Source: Aquincola tertiaricarbonis
GTDB lineage: Bacteria > Pseudomonadota > Gammaproteobacteria > Burkholderiales > Burkholderiaceae_C
Length of the DNA stretch: 64,000 bases
NCBI RefSeq assembly: GCF_023573145.1
Contig: NZ_CP097635.1
Location: forward strand, 558,001 to 622,000
Reading direction: 5' to 3'
Part shown: positions 1-9,592 of the stretch, one piece after another
How positions within the stretch are numbered: position 1 is the first letter of the stretch
How the letters are laid out: every line of letters begins with the position of its first letter
Translations under genes and position numbers: made by a program
The notes under the pieces: model-generated
Databases searched by the model: none
The model's input: the letters and a program-made list of their open reading frames with translations, nothing else
Told to the model about the DNA's origin: nothing

Positions 1-1187
<1,187 letters not shown>

Positions 1188-1194
1188 GAGTGTC

Positions 1195-1234
1195 AGGATA
1201 CGCCTCAGTGATCGAGTGTCAACTAAGATTTACA
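1195..1234 (-). promoter_or_regulatory. bchC promoter with PpsR box
   Basis: On the minus strand a TTGACA (1222-1217) and a TATCCT (1200-1195) are separated by 16 nt. The predicted start is at 1188, one base before the bchC ATG. A PpsR/CrtJ box, TGT-N12-ACA, occupies 1217-1234 and shares its last six bases with the -35 hexamer. The box extends into the last codons of crtF. In Rhodobacter the bchC promoter also lies at the end of crtF and is repressed by CrtJ; repression here is inferred from the motif. Confidence 0.75.
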
Positions 1235-2464
1235 CCCAACGAGGATGCTGCATTGCAGTGGCAGCCGCGTGCGCAGCCGCCGCACGCCGGTGAAGCCGGC
1301 GGCCTGCAGCAAGGTGGTGAGCTGCCCGGCCGTGCGCGGCCGGCCGCGCCCCATGGCCAGCAGGTAGAGGCCGAAGTACGCATCGCCCATGGCCTGCGCG
1401 CCAGGGGTGCCGGCCATGGGCTCGGCCAGCAGCAGCCGGCCACCGGGTGTCAGCGCCTCGAAGGCGGCGCGCAGCAGGGCCTGCACGGTGGCGTCGTCGT
1501 GGTCGTGCACCACGCGCACCAGGGTCAGCAAGTCGGCGCCGCGCGGCAGCGGCTGCAGCCGGAAGTCGCCGCCCACCCGCTGCGCGCTGGCCGGCAGGCG
1601 CGGGCTGGGCCGCGCCACCACCGCGGGCAGGTCGAACAGCACCAGTTGCAGCTGCGGATGGCGGGCATGCACGCTGGCCAGAAAGCTGCCATCGCCGCCG
1701 GCCACGTCCAGCACGCAGCGGTGGCGGCTGAAGTCATGGGCGTCGAGGATCTCGCCCGCCACCAACGGCTGCGAAGCGGCCATCAACGCCGAATAGGCCG
1801 CCACCTGCTCGGCCGACAGGCCGCGGGCGTCGCCGGTGTCGGCATAAGGCCAGTAGCCGGCCAGCGCGGCCTGCATGCCAGGTTGGCCGTTCGGCCCGCT
1901 CTCGCCGTTCCCGCCATTCACGCCGTTCAGGCTGGCCGCCCTGCCCTCCCCGGCCGCGCCGCGGCGCAGCAGCGCCAGCGGGTCGTGCAGGTCGGCATAC
2001 AGCGCAGCATGGTGTTCCACCATCGCGGCCAGGCCGGCGTTGCCCACCATCGGCGCGCCCAGCGGGCCCAGGCCGTAGCCGCTGGCGCCGCGCTGTTCCA
2101 GCAGGCGCAGCGCCACCGCCGCGTCCAGCAGCCGGGCGGCGGCCGGCTCGGGCAGGCGCCAGGTGGCGGCCAGCGCGGCCAGCGGCTGCGGGCCGGCGGC
2201 CAGCAGGTCGAAGGCGCGCAGCCGCACGCAGGCCAGCAGCACCTGCGAATAGACGAAGCCGGCCATCAGGTCGAACAACTGCTGCGCCCGGCGGCGGGCG
2301 ATCGGCCGCGTCAACGGGTTGGCCGCCGCCCAGCGCTGGAAGCCCGGGCTGGCCAAGCAGCCGTCGCGCCAGTGCTGCCAGCGGGCCTGCCAGCGGCGCC
2401 ACAGGCGGGTGTCATCGGTCGCGCCCACGGCAGGCGGGCGGGCAGCGGGTGAAGAAGGCGGCAT
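1223..2464 (-). CDS. crtF: Demethylspheroidene O-methyltransferase CrtF
   Basis: 413 residues from the ATG at 2464; the open frame runs further upstream but would run into crtE. It is a class I SAM-dependent methyltransferase with an N-terminal dimerisation/winged-helix region and the SAM loop LDVAGGDGSFLASV near residue 245. CrtF methylates the 1-hydroxyl of hydroxyneurosporene or demethylspheroidene. A low-complexity Asn/Gly-rich stretch (LNGVNGGNGESGPNGQPG, roughly residues 180-197) interrupts the domain where homologues are usually short. It sits between crtE, whose stop lies 19 nt upstream of its start, and bchC. Its 3' end contains the bchC PpsR box. Confidence 0.92.
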   Translation of the reverse strand: MPPSSPAARPPAVGATDDTRLWRRWQARWQHWRDGCLASPGFQRWAAANPLTRPIARRRAQQLFDLMAGFVYSQVLLACVRLRAFDLLAAGPQPLAALAATWRLPEPAAARLLDAAVALRLLEQRGASGYGLGPLGAPMVGNAGLAAMVEHHAALYADLHDPLALLRRGAAGEGRAASLNGVNGGNGESGPNGQPGMQAALAGYWPYADTGDARGLSAEQVAAYSALMAASQPLVAGEILDAHDFSRHRCVLDVAGGDGSFLASVHARHPQLQLVLFDLPAVVARPSPRLPASAQRVGGDFRLQPLPRGADLLTLVRVVHDHDDATVQALLRAAFEALTPGGRLLLAEPMAGTPGAQAMGDAYFGLYLLAMGRGRPRTAGQLTTLLQAAGFTGVRRLRTRLPLQCSILVGCKS

Positions 2465-2483
2465 GCAGATGGGGCGTTGGGCT

Positions 2484-3365
2484 TCAGGCAGCCGAAGCCA
2501 TCCATTCCGCGCACAAGGCGCTGGGCACCAGGCGTTCGCTTTCCAGCCGCACCAGCGCCCGCAACTTGTCAGCGCCACGGCATTCGGGCACCGCCTGCGA
2601 GGCGGCGGCGATCAGCTCGCGAAAGCGATCGATCGCACCGGCCACGCCATCGCGGCGGGCCACGCTGGGCCGGCCCAGGGCCAGGTCGCGGCCGATGGGC
2701 TTGCCCAGCAAGCTGGGGTCGGCGGCCACGTCGCGCACATCGTCGGCCACCTGATAGGCCTCGCCCAGGCATTCGCCGAAGGCGCGCCAGGCCGCCGGCT
2801 CGGCGCCCGCGGCTTGCGCACCCGCCGCGGTGGCGGCGCCGAAGAGCGCGCCCGTCTTGGCCCGCTGGTACTGCGCCAGCGACACCTGCGGCTCGCATTC
2901 CCAGGCCTGGCCGGCGCAGATGCCGCCCGGCATGCCGACACCGGCCGCCACCGTGGCCAGCACCGGCGGCACGCGGGTGGGCCGGCTGCAGCGCACCTCG
3001 GCCAGCACCTGGAAGGCCCGCACGATCAAGGCATCACCCGCCAGCACGGCCAGCCGCTCACCGAAGGCGCGGTGCACGCTGGGCAGTCCGCGGCGCAGCG
3101 GCGCGTCGTCGAAGCAAGGCAGGTCGTCGTGCACCAGCGAGGCACAGTGCAGCAGCTCGATGGCCACCGCGGCCGCACCGGCCAGGGCCGGCTCGTCGTT
3201 GCCGCAGGCGGCGGCCACCGCCAGCACCAGCCGTGGCCGCACGCGGGCGCCGCCGGGCAGCACGGCATGGCGCACCGCCGCGGCCAGCCGCGGCGGGTGG
3301 CCCGGCCCTTCGGCGCCCTGCAGGGCGGCCAGCAGCAACTCCTCGATGCGGTGCGATTCGTTCAC
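2484..3365 (-). CDS. crtE: Geranylgeranyl diphosphate synthase CrtE
   Basis: 293 residues from a GTG at 3365. It is an all-alpha polyprenyl synthase with the first aspartate-rich motif DDLPCFDD and the second DDVRD near the C-terminus. It makes the C20 precursor for carotenoids and for the phytyl tail of bacteriochlorophyll. The frame is open back to an ATG at 3395, but that ATG lies inside a PpsR palindrome. The GTG has a good AGGGAG ribosome binding site six bases upstream, so I chose it. crtE is divergent from crtD across a regulatory region of about 95 bp. Confidence 0.92.
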   Translation of the reverse strand: MNESHRIEELLLAALQGAEGPGHPPRLAAAVRHAVLPGGARVRPRLVLAVAAACGNDEPALAGAAAVAIELLHCASLVHDDLPCFDDAPLRRGLPSVHRAFGERLAVLAGDALIVRAFQVLAEVRCSRPTRVPPVLATVAAGVGMPGGICAGQAWECEPQVSLAQYQRAKTGALFGAATAAGAQAAGAEPAAWRAFGECLGEAYQVADDVRDVAADPSLLGKPIGRDLALGRPSVARRDGVAGAIDRFRELIAAASQAVPECRGADKLRALVRLESERLVPSALCAEWMASAA

Positions 3366-3389
3366 GGGGCGCTCCCTGCCGGCTCGGCG

Positions 3390-3407
3390 TGTCATTTATA
3401 AATGACA
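3390..3407. promoter_or_regulatory. PpsR box 1 between crtE and crtD
   Basis: TGTCATTTATAAATGACA is a perfect 18-bp palindrome of the form TGT-N12-ACA, the PpsR/CrtJ consensus. It lies 24 bp upstream of the chosen crtE start and 17 bp from a second box, in the crtE-crtD divergent region. Confidence 0.82.
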
Positions 3408-3424
3408 CAACAACTTTCGCCGTA

Positions 3425-3442
3425 TGTAAATTAGGATAGACA
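3425..3442. promoter_or_regulatory. PpsR box 2 between crtE and crtD
   Basis: TGTAAATTAGGATAGACA fits TGT-N12-ACA but is not a good palindrome inside. It lies 18 bp upstream of the crtD ATG, just ahead of the AGGAG ribosome binding site. Paired boxes of this kind allow cooperative repression of divergent carotenoid genes in Rhodobacter; here that is inferred. Confidence 0.7.
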
Positions 3443-3460
3443 CATGCAGCAGGAGCGTCA

Positions 3461-5005
3461 ATGTCCCTCCGCGTGACGGTGATCGGCGCCGGCGTCGGCG
3501 GACTGGTGTGTGCCGCGCTGCTGGCCGCCCAGGGCCACGACGTGCTGTTGCTGGAAAAAGCCGACAGCCCCGGCGGCAAGCTGCGCGAGGTGCTGGCCGG
3601 CGGCCAGCCGATGGACGCCGGCCCTACGGTGTTCACCTTGCGCGCGGTGTTCGACGAGCTGTTCGAGCAGTTGGGCCAGCGGCTGGACGACCACCTGCAC
3701 CTGGAGCCGGCCTCAGTGCTGGCCCGCCACGCCTGGGATGCCGAGCAGCACCTGGACCTGCATGCCGATTTCGAAGCCAGCGTGGACGCCATCGGCCACT
3801 TCGCCGGCGCGGCCGAGGCCCGCGGCTACCGCCGCTTCTGCCAACGCGCCCGCCGCATCCACGACACGCTGTTGCAGCCCTTCATGCGCAGCCAGCGCCC
3901 CGGCGTCATGGGTCTGGCGGCGCGCGTGGCCTGGCAGGGCCTGCCGGGGCTGGCGCGCATCTCGCCCTTCGGCAGCCTGGCCTCGGCGCTGGCCGGGCAT
4001 TTCCGCGACGAGCGGCTGCGCCAGCTGTTCGGCCGCTATGCCACCTACTGCGGCTCATCGCCCTGGCTGGCCCCGGCCACGCTGATGCTGGTGGCCCATG
4101 TGGAGCGCAGCGGCGTCTGGTACGTGGACGGCGGCATGCACCGCCTGGCCCAGGTGCTGGCGGCGCTGGCCACGCGGGCCGGCGCCCGGCTGCGCTACGG
4201 CGCCACGGTGCAGGAAGTGCTGGTGCAGGGCGGCCGCGCCTGCGGCGTGCGGCTGGCCACCGGTGAGCGCGTGGCCGCCGATGCGGTGGTGTTCAACGGC
4301 GACGTGGGCGCATTGGCCGCCGGCCACCTGGGGGCTGCGGTGCGCGATGCGGCCGGCCCCGGCGCGCCGACGCGGCCACAGCGCTCCCTGTCGGCCGTGA
4401 CCTGGAATGCGGTGGCCAGCTGCCGCGGCTTTCCGCTGCTGCGGCACAACGTGTTCTTCTCGGCCGACTACCGCGCCGAGTTCAACGACCTGCAGGCGGG
4501 CCGGCTGCCGCGCGAGCCCACCGCCTACCTGTGCGCCCAGGACCGCCGAGACAGCCCCCGCACCGTGCATGGCGGCCCCGAGCGCCTGCTGCTGCTGGTC
4601 AATGCCCCGCCCGACGGCGATGGCGACAGCCGCGCGCTGCGGCCCGAGGAGATCGAAAGATGCAGGCAGACCACCTTCCAGCGCCTGGCCCGCTGCGGCC
4701 TGATGCTCAAGCCCGAATCGGCGATGGTGACCACCACGCCGACGGACTTCGAGGCGATGTTCCCGGGCACCGGCGGGGCCTTGTACGGTCCGGCCAGCCA
4801 TGGCTGGCAGGCGTCGTTCCGGCGGTCGGGCGCGGCCAGCCGCCTGCCGGGCCTGTACCTGGCGGGCGGCAGCACGCACCCGGGGCCGGGCGTGCCGATG
4901 GCGGCGCTCTCGGGCCGGCTGGCCGCGCAGCGCGTGACGGCCGACCTTGCTTCGATGCGGCGCCCCCACCCGGTGGTTATGCCTGGTGGTACCTCGATGC
5001 GCTGA
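3461..5005 (+). CDS. crtD: Hydroxyneurosporene/1-hydroxycarotenoid 3,4-desaturase CrtD
   Basis: 514 residues. It belongs to the CrtI-like FAD amine-oxidase fold family: an N-terminal Rossmann motif VTVIGAGVGGLVCAALLA (residues 4-21) and a C-terminal FAD segment LYLAGGSTHPGPGVPMAA (about residues 465-482). CrtD introduces the 3,4 double bond into 1-hydroxylated acyclic carotenoids. The ATG follows AGGAGCGTCA, a good ribosome binding site. The last 346 bases overlap the predicted start of crtC in another frame. It is distinguished from crtI by its linkage to crtC and crtE; a separate crtI is present at 13381. Confidence 0.92.
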   Translation: MSLRVTVIGAGVGGLVCAALLAAQGHDVLLLEKADSPGGKLREVLAGGQPMDAGPTVFTLRAVFDELFEQLGQRLDDHLHLEPASVLARHAWDAEQHLDLHADFEASVDAIGHFAGAAEARGYRRFCQRARRIHDTLLQPFMRSQRPGVMGLAARVAWQGLPGLARISPFGSLASALAGHFRDERLRQLFGRYATYCGSSPWLAPATLMLVAHVERSGVWYVDGGMHRLAQVLAALATRAGARLRYGATVQEVLVQGGRACGVRLATGERVAADAVVFNGDVGALAAGHLGAAVRDAAGPGAPTRPQRSLSAVTWNAVASCRGFPLLRHNVFFSADYRAEFNDLQAGRLPREPTAYLCAQDRRDSPRTVHGGPERLLLLVNAPPDGDGDSRALRPEEIERCRQTTFQRLARCGLMLKPESAMVTTTPTDFEAMFPGTGGALYGPASHGWQASFRRSGAASRLPGLYLAGGSTHPGPGVPMAALSGRLAAQRVTADLASMRRPHPVVMPGGTSMR

Positions 5006-5880
5006 GCGACGACGGCCGCCACGGCCTGGCGCTCATCGCCTTCGTGGGCAGCGTGTTCTCGCCCTATTACGCCGCGGCCCGCCGCCGTGGCGAGGCGCTG
5101 GCCGCCGATCACTGCGCCGTCAACCTGGCGCTGTACGGCGCGGGCGGCCACCGCTGGGCGATGACCGAACGCGGCGCTGTCCAGCTCGACCGCAGCGCCG
5201 ACCACCTGGCCATCGGGCCCAGCCAGCTGCACTGGCGGGGCGACCGGCTGGTGATCGACGTCGACGAGATCACCGCGCCCTGGCCTTCACGGCTGCGTGG
5301 CCGCATCGAACTGCAGGCACGCTGCCTGACCGGCATCGACCTCACGCTGGACGCCGCCGGCCGCCACCACTGGACGCCCATCGCGCCCAGCGCCCGGGTG
5401 ACGGTGGCGCTGGACCGGCCCGGCCTGCACTGGTCGGGCCACGGCTACCTGGACGCCAATGCCGGCAGCCGGCCACTGGAGCAGGACTTCGCGACCTGGA
5501 GCTGGTGCCGCGCGGGGCTGGCAGATGGCCGAGAAGGCCGAGAAGGCCGCACCGCCGTCACCTACGACGTGCAGCGGCTGGACGGCAGCACCCAGGCGCT
5601 GGCGCTGGCCATCGACGTGGACGGCGGTATGCAGATGTTGGAGCCGCCGCCCGCAGCCACGCTGGCACCGGGCTGGTGGGGCGTGGACCGCCCGGTGCGC
5701 GGCACCGACCCGCGGCTGCTGCTGGCGATGGAGGACGGGCCCTTCTACAACCGCTCGCTGATCGAGACCACGCTGTGCGGCGAGCGCGTGCGGGCGGTGC
5801 ACGAGAGCCTGTCGCTGCTGCGCTTTCGCCAGCGCTGGGTGCAGGCGCTGCTGCCCTTCAAGATGCCCAGACGGGCCTGA
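4660..5880 (+). CDS. crtC: Acyclic carotenoid 1,2-hydratase CrtC
   Basis: 406 residues from the ATG at 4660. The conserved CrtC core starts near residue 105 with PGGYAWWYLDALSDDG and FVGSVFSPYYA. It contains WSGHGYLDANAG and DFATWSW and ends in LPFKMPRRA. CrtC adds water across the 1,2 double bond of neurosporene/lycopene. In this frame no ATG, GTG or TTG lies between 4663 and the conserved core. The ATG at 4660 has a strong GAGGAG site 8 nt upstream, so the gene appears to start 346 bases inside crtD. I recall, without checking, that the Rubrivivax enzyme is also longer than the Rhodobacter one. An unusual start codon near the crtD stop is the alternative. A 9-bp tandem repeat (GREGREGR) lies near 5524-5550. 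Confidence 0.85.
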   Translation: MQADHLPAPGPLRPDAQARIGDGDHHADGLRGDVPGHRRGLVRSGQPWLAGVVPAVGRGQPPAGPVPGGRQHAPGAGRADGGALGPAGRAARDGRPCFDAAPPPGGYAWWYLDALSDDGRHGLALIAFVGSVFSPYYAAARRRGEALAADHCAVNLALYGAGGHRWAMTERGAVQLDRSADHLAIGPSQLHWRGDRLVIDVDEITAPWPSRLRGRIELQARCLTGIDLTLDAAGRHHWTPIAPSARVTVALDRPGLHWSGHGYLDANAGSRPLEQDFATWSWCRAGLADGREGREGRTAVTYDVQRLDGSTQALALAIDVDGGMQMLEPPPAATLAPGWWGVDRPVRGTDPRLLLAMEDGPFYNRSLIETTLCGERVRAVHESLSLLRFRQRWVQALLPFKMPRRA

Positions 5881-6055
5881 CGCCGGCGACGGTCGGAGGC
5901 CTGAGCACCGGCGCAGGCAATTGGCAAAGGCGGATGCTGCGTCCAGAATGGACGGCCATGGCCAGACTTTGGCACCAATTGCACCGCCCCCTGCGCCGGC
6001 CATGAAAGCCAGCCGGTCGATGGCCTTTGACGGAGACGCCGGAATTGATAGACGA

Positions 6056-7360
6056 ATGAGCAACAACGAAGGATCCAGGCAGCAAGGTGAAGTCTCCGGG
6101 GCCTTTCTCATCGGCATGCTGCAATCATTTGGCGCCACGCACATCCTGCCGCCGGAGCAGATTCCATTCCCCGTCGAAGGCTTGTGTGCCGAGTCGTGGT
6201 ACCCCTACGACTACCTGGTCAAACTCAATCAGCTGATCGAGGACCAGGTGCCGCACTCGGCCAGCATCCTGTTCTGGGCCGGAGTGCGATTCATTGAACT
6301 CTGGCACCGGCAGGGCCCAGGCAAGCACATGGTCCGCAGCGGCCTGGACTGGGTGTATTGCAATGACAGGGGCGGCGGATACCACTCGGTGGTCAGGGGC
6401 GACAACATCGGCTGGTGCCGCAATCGCCTGACCGACGAAGCGCAGGGAGTGGCATGGATCGAGAACGTGATGCCGCTGTCGCCGGCCTATCTCCGCGGCA
6501 TCTTCTTCGGTGGCTTTTATTTGTTCGACGACATGGCGTACTTCAATACCGAAGTCGAAAGCGTCACCCACGATGCTGCATTGCCCTTCCAATGCACCGT
6601 CATCAAGCTGATCTTCAAGAAGGCCAATCCCGCCATACCACCGGCGCGGCTGGCGCAATTGCGCAGCGTGGGCGACGTTGCCGGAACGCTGTCGGCGCCA
6701 GAGGCTGAAGAACTGCTCTGGCGCTACCGCCACCAACTCAACCTCTCGAGCTTGCTGAGCGACTACAACGAGAACATCGCTGACCTGACGGGCCGCGCTT
6801 TCAGCAGCCTGCATGCCATCACCGACCAATTGGCCGCTGCCAACCTGCAACTGGCTTCCGAGGCCACCACCGATCCCCTCACCGGCCTGCACAACAAGCG
6901 CTACTTCGACCGCGAGATCTTGGCAAAGCTGAACTTCGCACGGCGCGAGCAGCATGCGGTGTGCGCCATGATGATCGACATCGATCACTTCAAGAGATTC
7001 AACGACCACTACGGCCACCTGGCCGGCGACGCCGCCATCAAGTCGGTGGCCGACTGCCTCAGCAGCACCATCGCCCGCGGCAGCGACCTGATCGCGCGCT
7101 TCGGCGGCGAGGAGTTCGTGGTGATTCTCGTGAACATCGACACGGCGGGCGTGCACAGGGTCGCCCGGAGGATCGCGGCGGCGATCGCGGCCCTGCGTAT
7201 CCCGCATGAGAAGTCGGGCTGCTGCGCCTTCTTGACCATCAGCGTCGGCTCGGCGATGGCGCAGGGCAACAGCGACGTCCAGGCGCTGCTCCAGCGGGCC
7301 GACGACGCCCTCTACCGCGCCAAGGCGCAAGGCCGAAACCGACACGTGCATGCCGCTTGA
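6056..7360 (+). CDS. Diguanylate cyclase with unassigned N-terminal sensor
   Basis: 434 residues from the ATG at 6056 (GGAG 22 bases upstream; in-frame starts at 6002 and 6020 are possible). The C-terminal GGDEF domain begins at DPLTGLHNKRYFDREI and carries the active-site loop ARFGGEEFVVIL, so it should make cyclic di-GMP. The first 240 residues do not match a domain I can name. They are rich in Trp, Tyr and Cys (SGLDWVYCNDRGGGYHSV, GDNIGWCRNRL) and contain no clear membrane segment, suggesting a cytoplasmic ligand sensor. The gene interrupts the photosynthesis cluster downstream of crtC and has lower GC than its neighbours. Confidence 0.85.
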   Translation: MSNNEGSRQQGEVSGAFLIGMLQSFGATHILPPEQIPFPVEGLCAESWYPYDYLVKLNQLIEDQVPHSASILFWAGVRFIELWHRQGPGKHMVRSGLDWVYCNDRGGGYHSVVRGDNIGWCRNRLTDEAQGVAWIENVMPLSPAYLRGIFFGGFYLFDDMAYFNTEVESVTHDAALPFQCTVIKLIFKKANPAIPPARLAQLRSVGDVAGTLSAPEAEELLWRYRHQLNLSSLLSDYNENIADLTGRAFSSLHAITDQLAAANLQLASEATTDPLTGLHNKRYFDREILAKLNFARREQHAVCAMMIDIDHFKRFNDHYGHLAGDAAIKSVADCLSSTIARGSDLIARFGGEEFVVILVNIDTAGVHRVARRIAAAIAALRIPHEKSGCCAFLTISVGSAMAQGNSDVQALLQRADDALYRAKAQGRNRHVHAA

Positions 7361-7470
7361 CCGGCACCTCCCACCGGGCGGCAGCGTTCGGTCACCATCA
7401 AGTCCGCAGTGGCCGGGCCGATATGCAGTAGCCCCGTCAGTGCGGAGGCGACCACTTCCCGGGATGATGC

Positions 7471-9066
7471 ATGCACCTGTCCAACCTGAGCGTTAGCCGA
7501 CGCCTCCAGTCCGCCTTTGCCGTCATCCTGGCCATCCTGGCCATCGTGGCCGGCATCGCCATGCTGAAGGTGCACACCATCGAATCGGCACTGCGGGCCA
7601 ACGGGGAGGAGCATGCGCGCATCCAGCGATACGCCATCAACTTCCGTGGCTCGGCGCACGACCGGGCCATCGCCATCCGCGACTACGCGCTGGCCACCAC
7701 CGACGAGCAACGCCGCAAGGAGGCCGAGGCCATCGCCCAGCTCGCCCGCTTCTATGCCGAATCGGACGCGCCGCTGCAGGCCCTGATCGGCCGCTCGGCC
7801 GATGCCACCGAGTTGCAGAAGCTCTACGGCGCCATCAAGGAGATCGAGGCCCAGGCCACCGCCAGCACCCAGGCCGTGACCGCCGCGGTGGACCAGGGCG
7901 ATGCGGCCACCGCGCAATCGCTGCTGTGGTCGCGCGCCAAGCCGCAATACGTGCAGTGGCTGGCCGACATCAACCGCCTCATCGAGTTCGAGGAAACACG
8001 GCTGCAGGCCCTGAACACCGTGGCCATGAAGGAAGCCGCCGGCTTCCGCACGGTGATGTTCACCGCGCTGGGCCTGTCGCTCATGGTGGGCGTGGCACTG
8101 GCCGCGGTCATCTCGCGCAGCATCGTCGGCCAGTTGGGCGCCGAACCGGCGCAACTGGGCCAGGCGGCCGAGCGCGTGGCCGCCGGCGACCTGAGCCCGG
8201 TGCCCGGCGCGGCACAGGCGCCCGCCGGCAGCGTGCTGGCCTCGCTGGGCAGCATGCAGCAGGCCTTGTCACGCGTGGTGGGCCAGGTGCGCGCGGCGTC
8301 CGACACCATCGCCACCGGCTCGGTGCAGATCGCCACCGGCAACCTCGACCTGTCGCAGCGCACCGAAACGCAGGCCAGCAGCCTGCAGGAAACCGCGGCC
8401 ACCATGGACGAGCTGGGCACCACCGTGCGCCACAACGCCGACAGCGCAGCCCAGGCCAACGAGCTGGCGCGCAGCGCCTCCGACGTGGCGGTGCAAGGCG
8501 GCGAGGTGGTGGGCCGCGTGGTGACCACCATGCAGGGCATCAACGAGAGCAGCCGCAAGATCGGCGACATCATCGGCGTGATCGACGACATTGCCTTCCA
8601 GACCAACATCCTGGCGCTGAACGCGGCGGTGGAAGCCGCTCGCGCCGGCGAACAAGGCCGCGGCTTTGCCGTGGTGGCCAGCGAAGTGCGCAGCCTGGCC
8701 CAGCGCAGCGCCGGCGCGGCCAAGGAGATCAAGACCCTGATCAACCGCAGCGTGGAGCAGGTGGAGCAAGGCACGGTGCTGGTGGACGACGCCGGCAAGA
8801 CCATGGGCGAGATCGTCAGCGCCATCCAGCGCGTCAGCGGCATCGTGGCCGAGATCAGCTCGGCCAGCGAGGCGCAGAGCGCCGGCGTGCGCCAGGTGGG
8901 CCAGGCCGTCAGCCACATGGACCAGAGCACGCAGCAGAACGCCGCGCTGGTGGAGCAAAGCGCCGCCGCGGCCGAGAGCCTGAAGATGCAGGCGCATGAG
9001 CTGGTGCAGGCCGTGGCCGTGTTCAAGCTGGCTGGCAGCGGCGTGCCACATATCGAAAAAACCTGA
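7471..9066 (+). CDS. Methyl-accepting chemotaxis protein
   Basis: 531 residues. TM1 lies at about residues 10-32, followed by a helical periplasmic sensor of about 155 residues, TM2 (about 190-212), HAMP, and the signalling domain. The highly conserved hairpin tip [20 protein letters not shown] is present, followed by [20 protein letters not shown]. There is no C-terminal NWETF-type pentapeptide; the protein ends in GVPHIEKT. It probably links an unknown ligand to CheA/CheW. No che genes are nearby, so it is an orphan receptor within the inserted block. Confidence 0.93.
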   Translation: MHLSNLSVSRRLQSAFAVILAILAIVAGIAMLKVHTIESALRANGEEHARIQRYAINFRGSAHDRAIAIRDYALATTDEQRRKEAEAIAQLARFYAESDAPLQALIGRSADATELQKLYGAIKEIEAQATASTQAVTAAVDQGDAATAQSLLWSRAKPQYVQWLADINRLIEFEETRLQALNTVAMKEAAGFRTVMFTALGLSLMVGVALAAVISRSIVGQLGAEPAQLGQAAERVAAGDLSPVPGAAQAPAGSVLASLGSMQQALSRVVGQVRAASDTIATGSVQIATGNLDLSQRTETQASSLQETAATMDELGTTVRHNADSAAQANELARSASDVAVQGGEVVGRVVTTMQGINESSRKIGDIIGVIDDIAFQTNILALNAAVEAARAGEQGRGFAVVASEVRSLAQRSAGAAKEIKTLINRSVEQVEQGTVLVDDAGKTMGEIVSAIQRVSGIVAEISSASEAQSAGVRQVGQAVSHMDQSTQQNAALVEQSAAAAESLKMQAHELVQAVAVFKLAGSGVPHIEKT

Positions 9067-9154
9067 TCGACCGTCTGCCTCCTGCTGCTTGCAGCGAAGT
9101 GTCCGATGCGCAGAATCGGCCACTCGCAACAAGCAAGCAACAAGGAGGTTCGGC

Positions 9155-9592
9155 ATGTTCTACGCCATCGTTTGGCTGAGTGTGGCGGCGCTGCTGGCGC
9201 TGTGGTCGGGCGGCCTGTGGGCCGTGGATGCCTTGGCCACCTGGTCGGCCGCGCAGGCCGGCACCGCAGGCGGCCTGCCCGCACTGACGCTGCCCGGCTG
9301 GCTCACGCCGTGGATATCGCCTGAGCTGGCCGCCAGCCTGACGGCCGCGCTGGCCGATCTGGCGCCCTGGTTCGACGGCCTGGTCGGCCTGCTGCCCGCC
9401 ATCGCCGGCGGCGTGACGGTGCTGCTGTGGCTGCTGTGGGCCTTCGGCGCGCTGGTGCTGGTGGGCCTGGGCGTGGCGCTGCACCTGGGCATCCGGGCGC
9501 TGCGCCACCGCGCCCGTCGCAGCGAAGCACCGGCACGGCCGCGCAGTTTCACGGCGGCGACGAACCCCGCGGCCACCGACTGGCCGCGTTGA
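9155..9592 (+). CDS. Small integral membrane protein, function unknown
   Basis: 145 residues from an ATG preceded by AGGAGG (9143-9148), one of the best ribosome sites in the window. There are two hydrophobic segments, at about residues 2-20 and 80-108, with an Ala/Pro/Trp-rich loop between them and a basic cytoplasmic tail (RALRHRARRSEAPARPR). The stop codon overlaps the ATG of the ExoD-like gene (TGATG), so the two are probably translated together. I recognise no family with confidence. Confidence 0.7.
   Translation: MFYAIVWLSVAALLALWSGGLWAVDALATWSAAQAGTAGGLPALTLPGWLTPWISPELAASLTAALADLAPWFDGLVGLLPAIAGGVTVLLWLLWAFGALVLVGLGVALHLGIRALRHRARRSEAPARPRSFTAATNPAATDWPR

Noticed and set aside
4531..4659. 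Upstream extension of crtC to the GTG at 4531
   Set aside because: No ribosome site, Pro/Arg-rich shadow sequence; the ATG at 4660 has a strong site.
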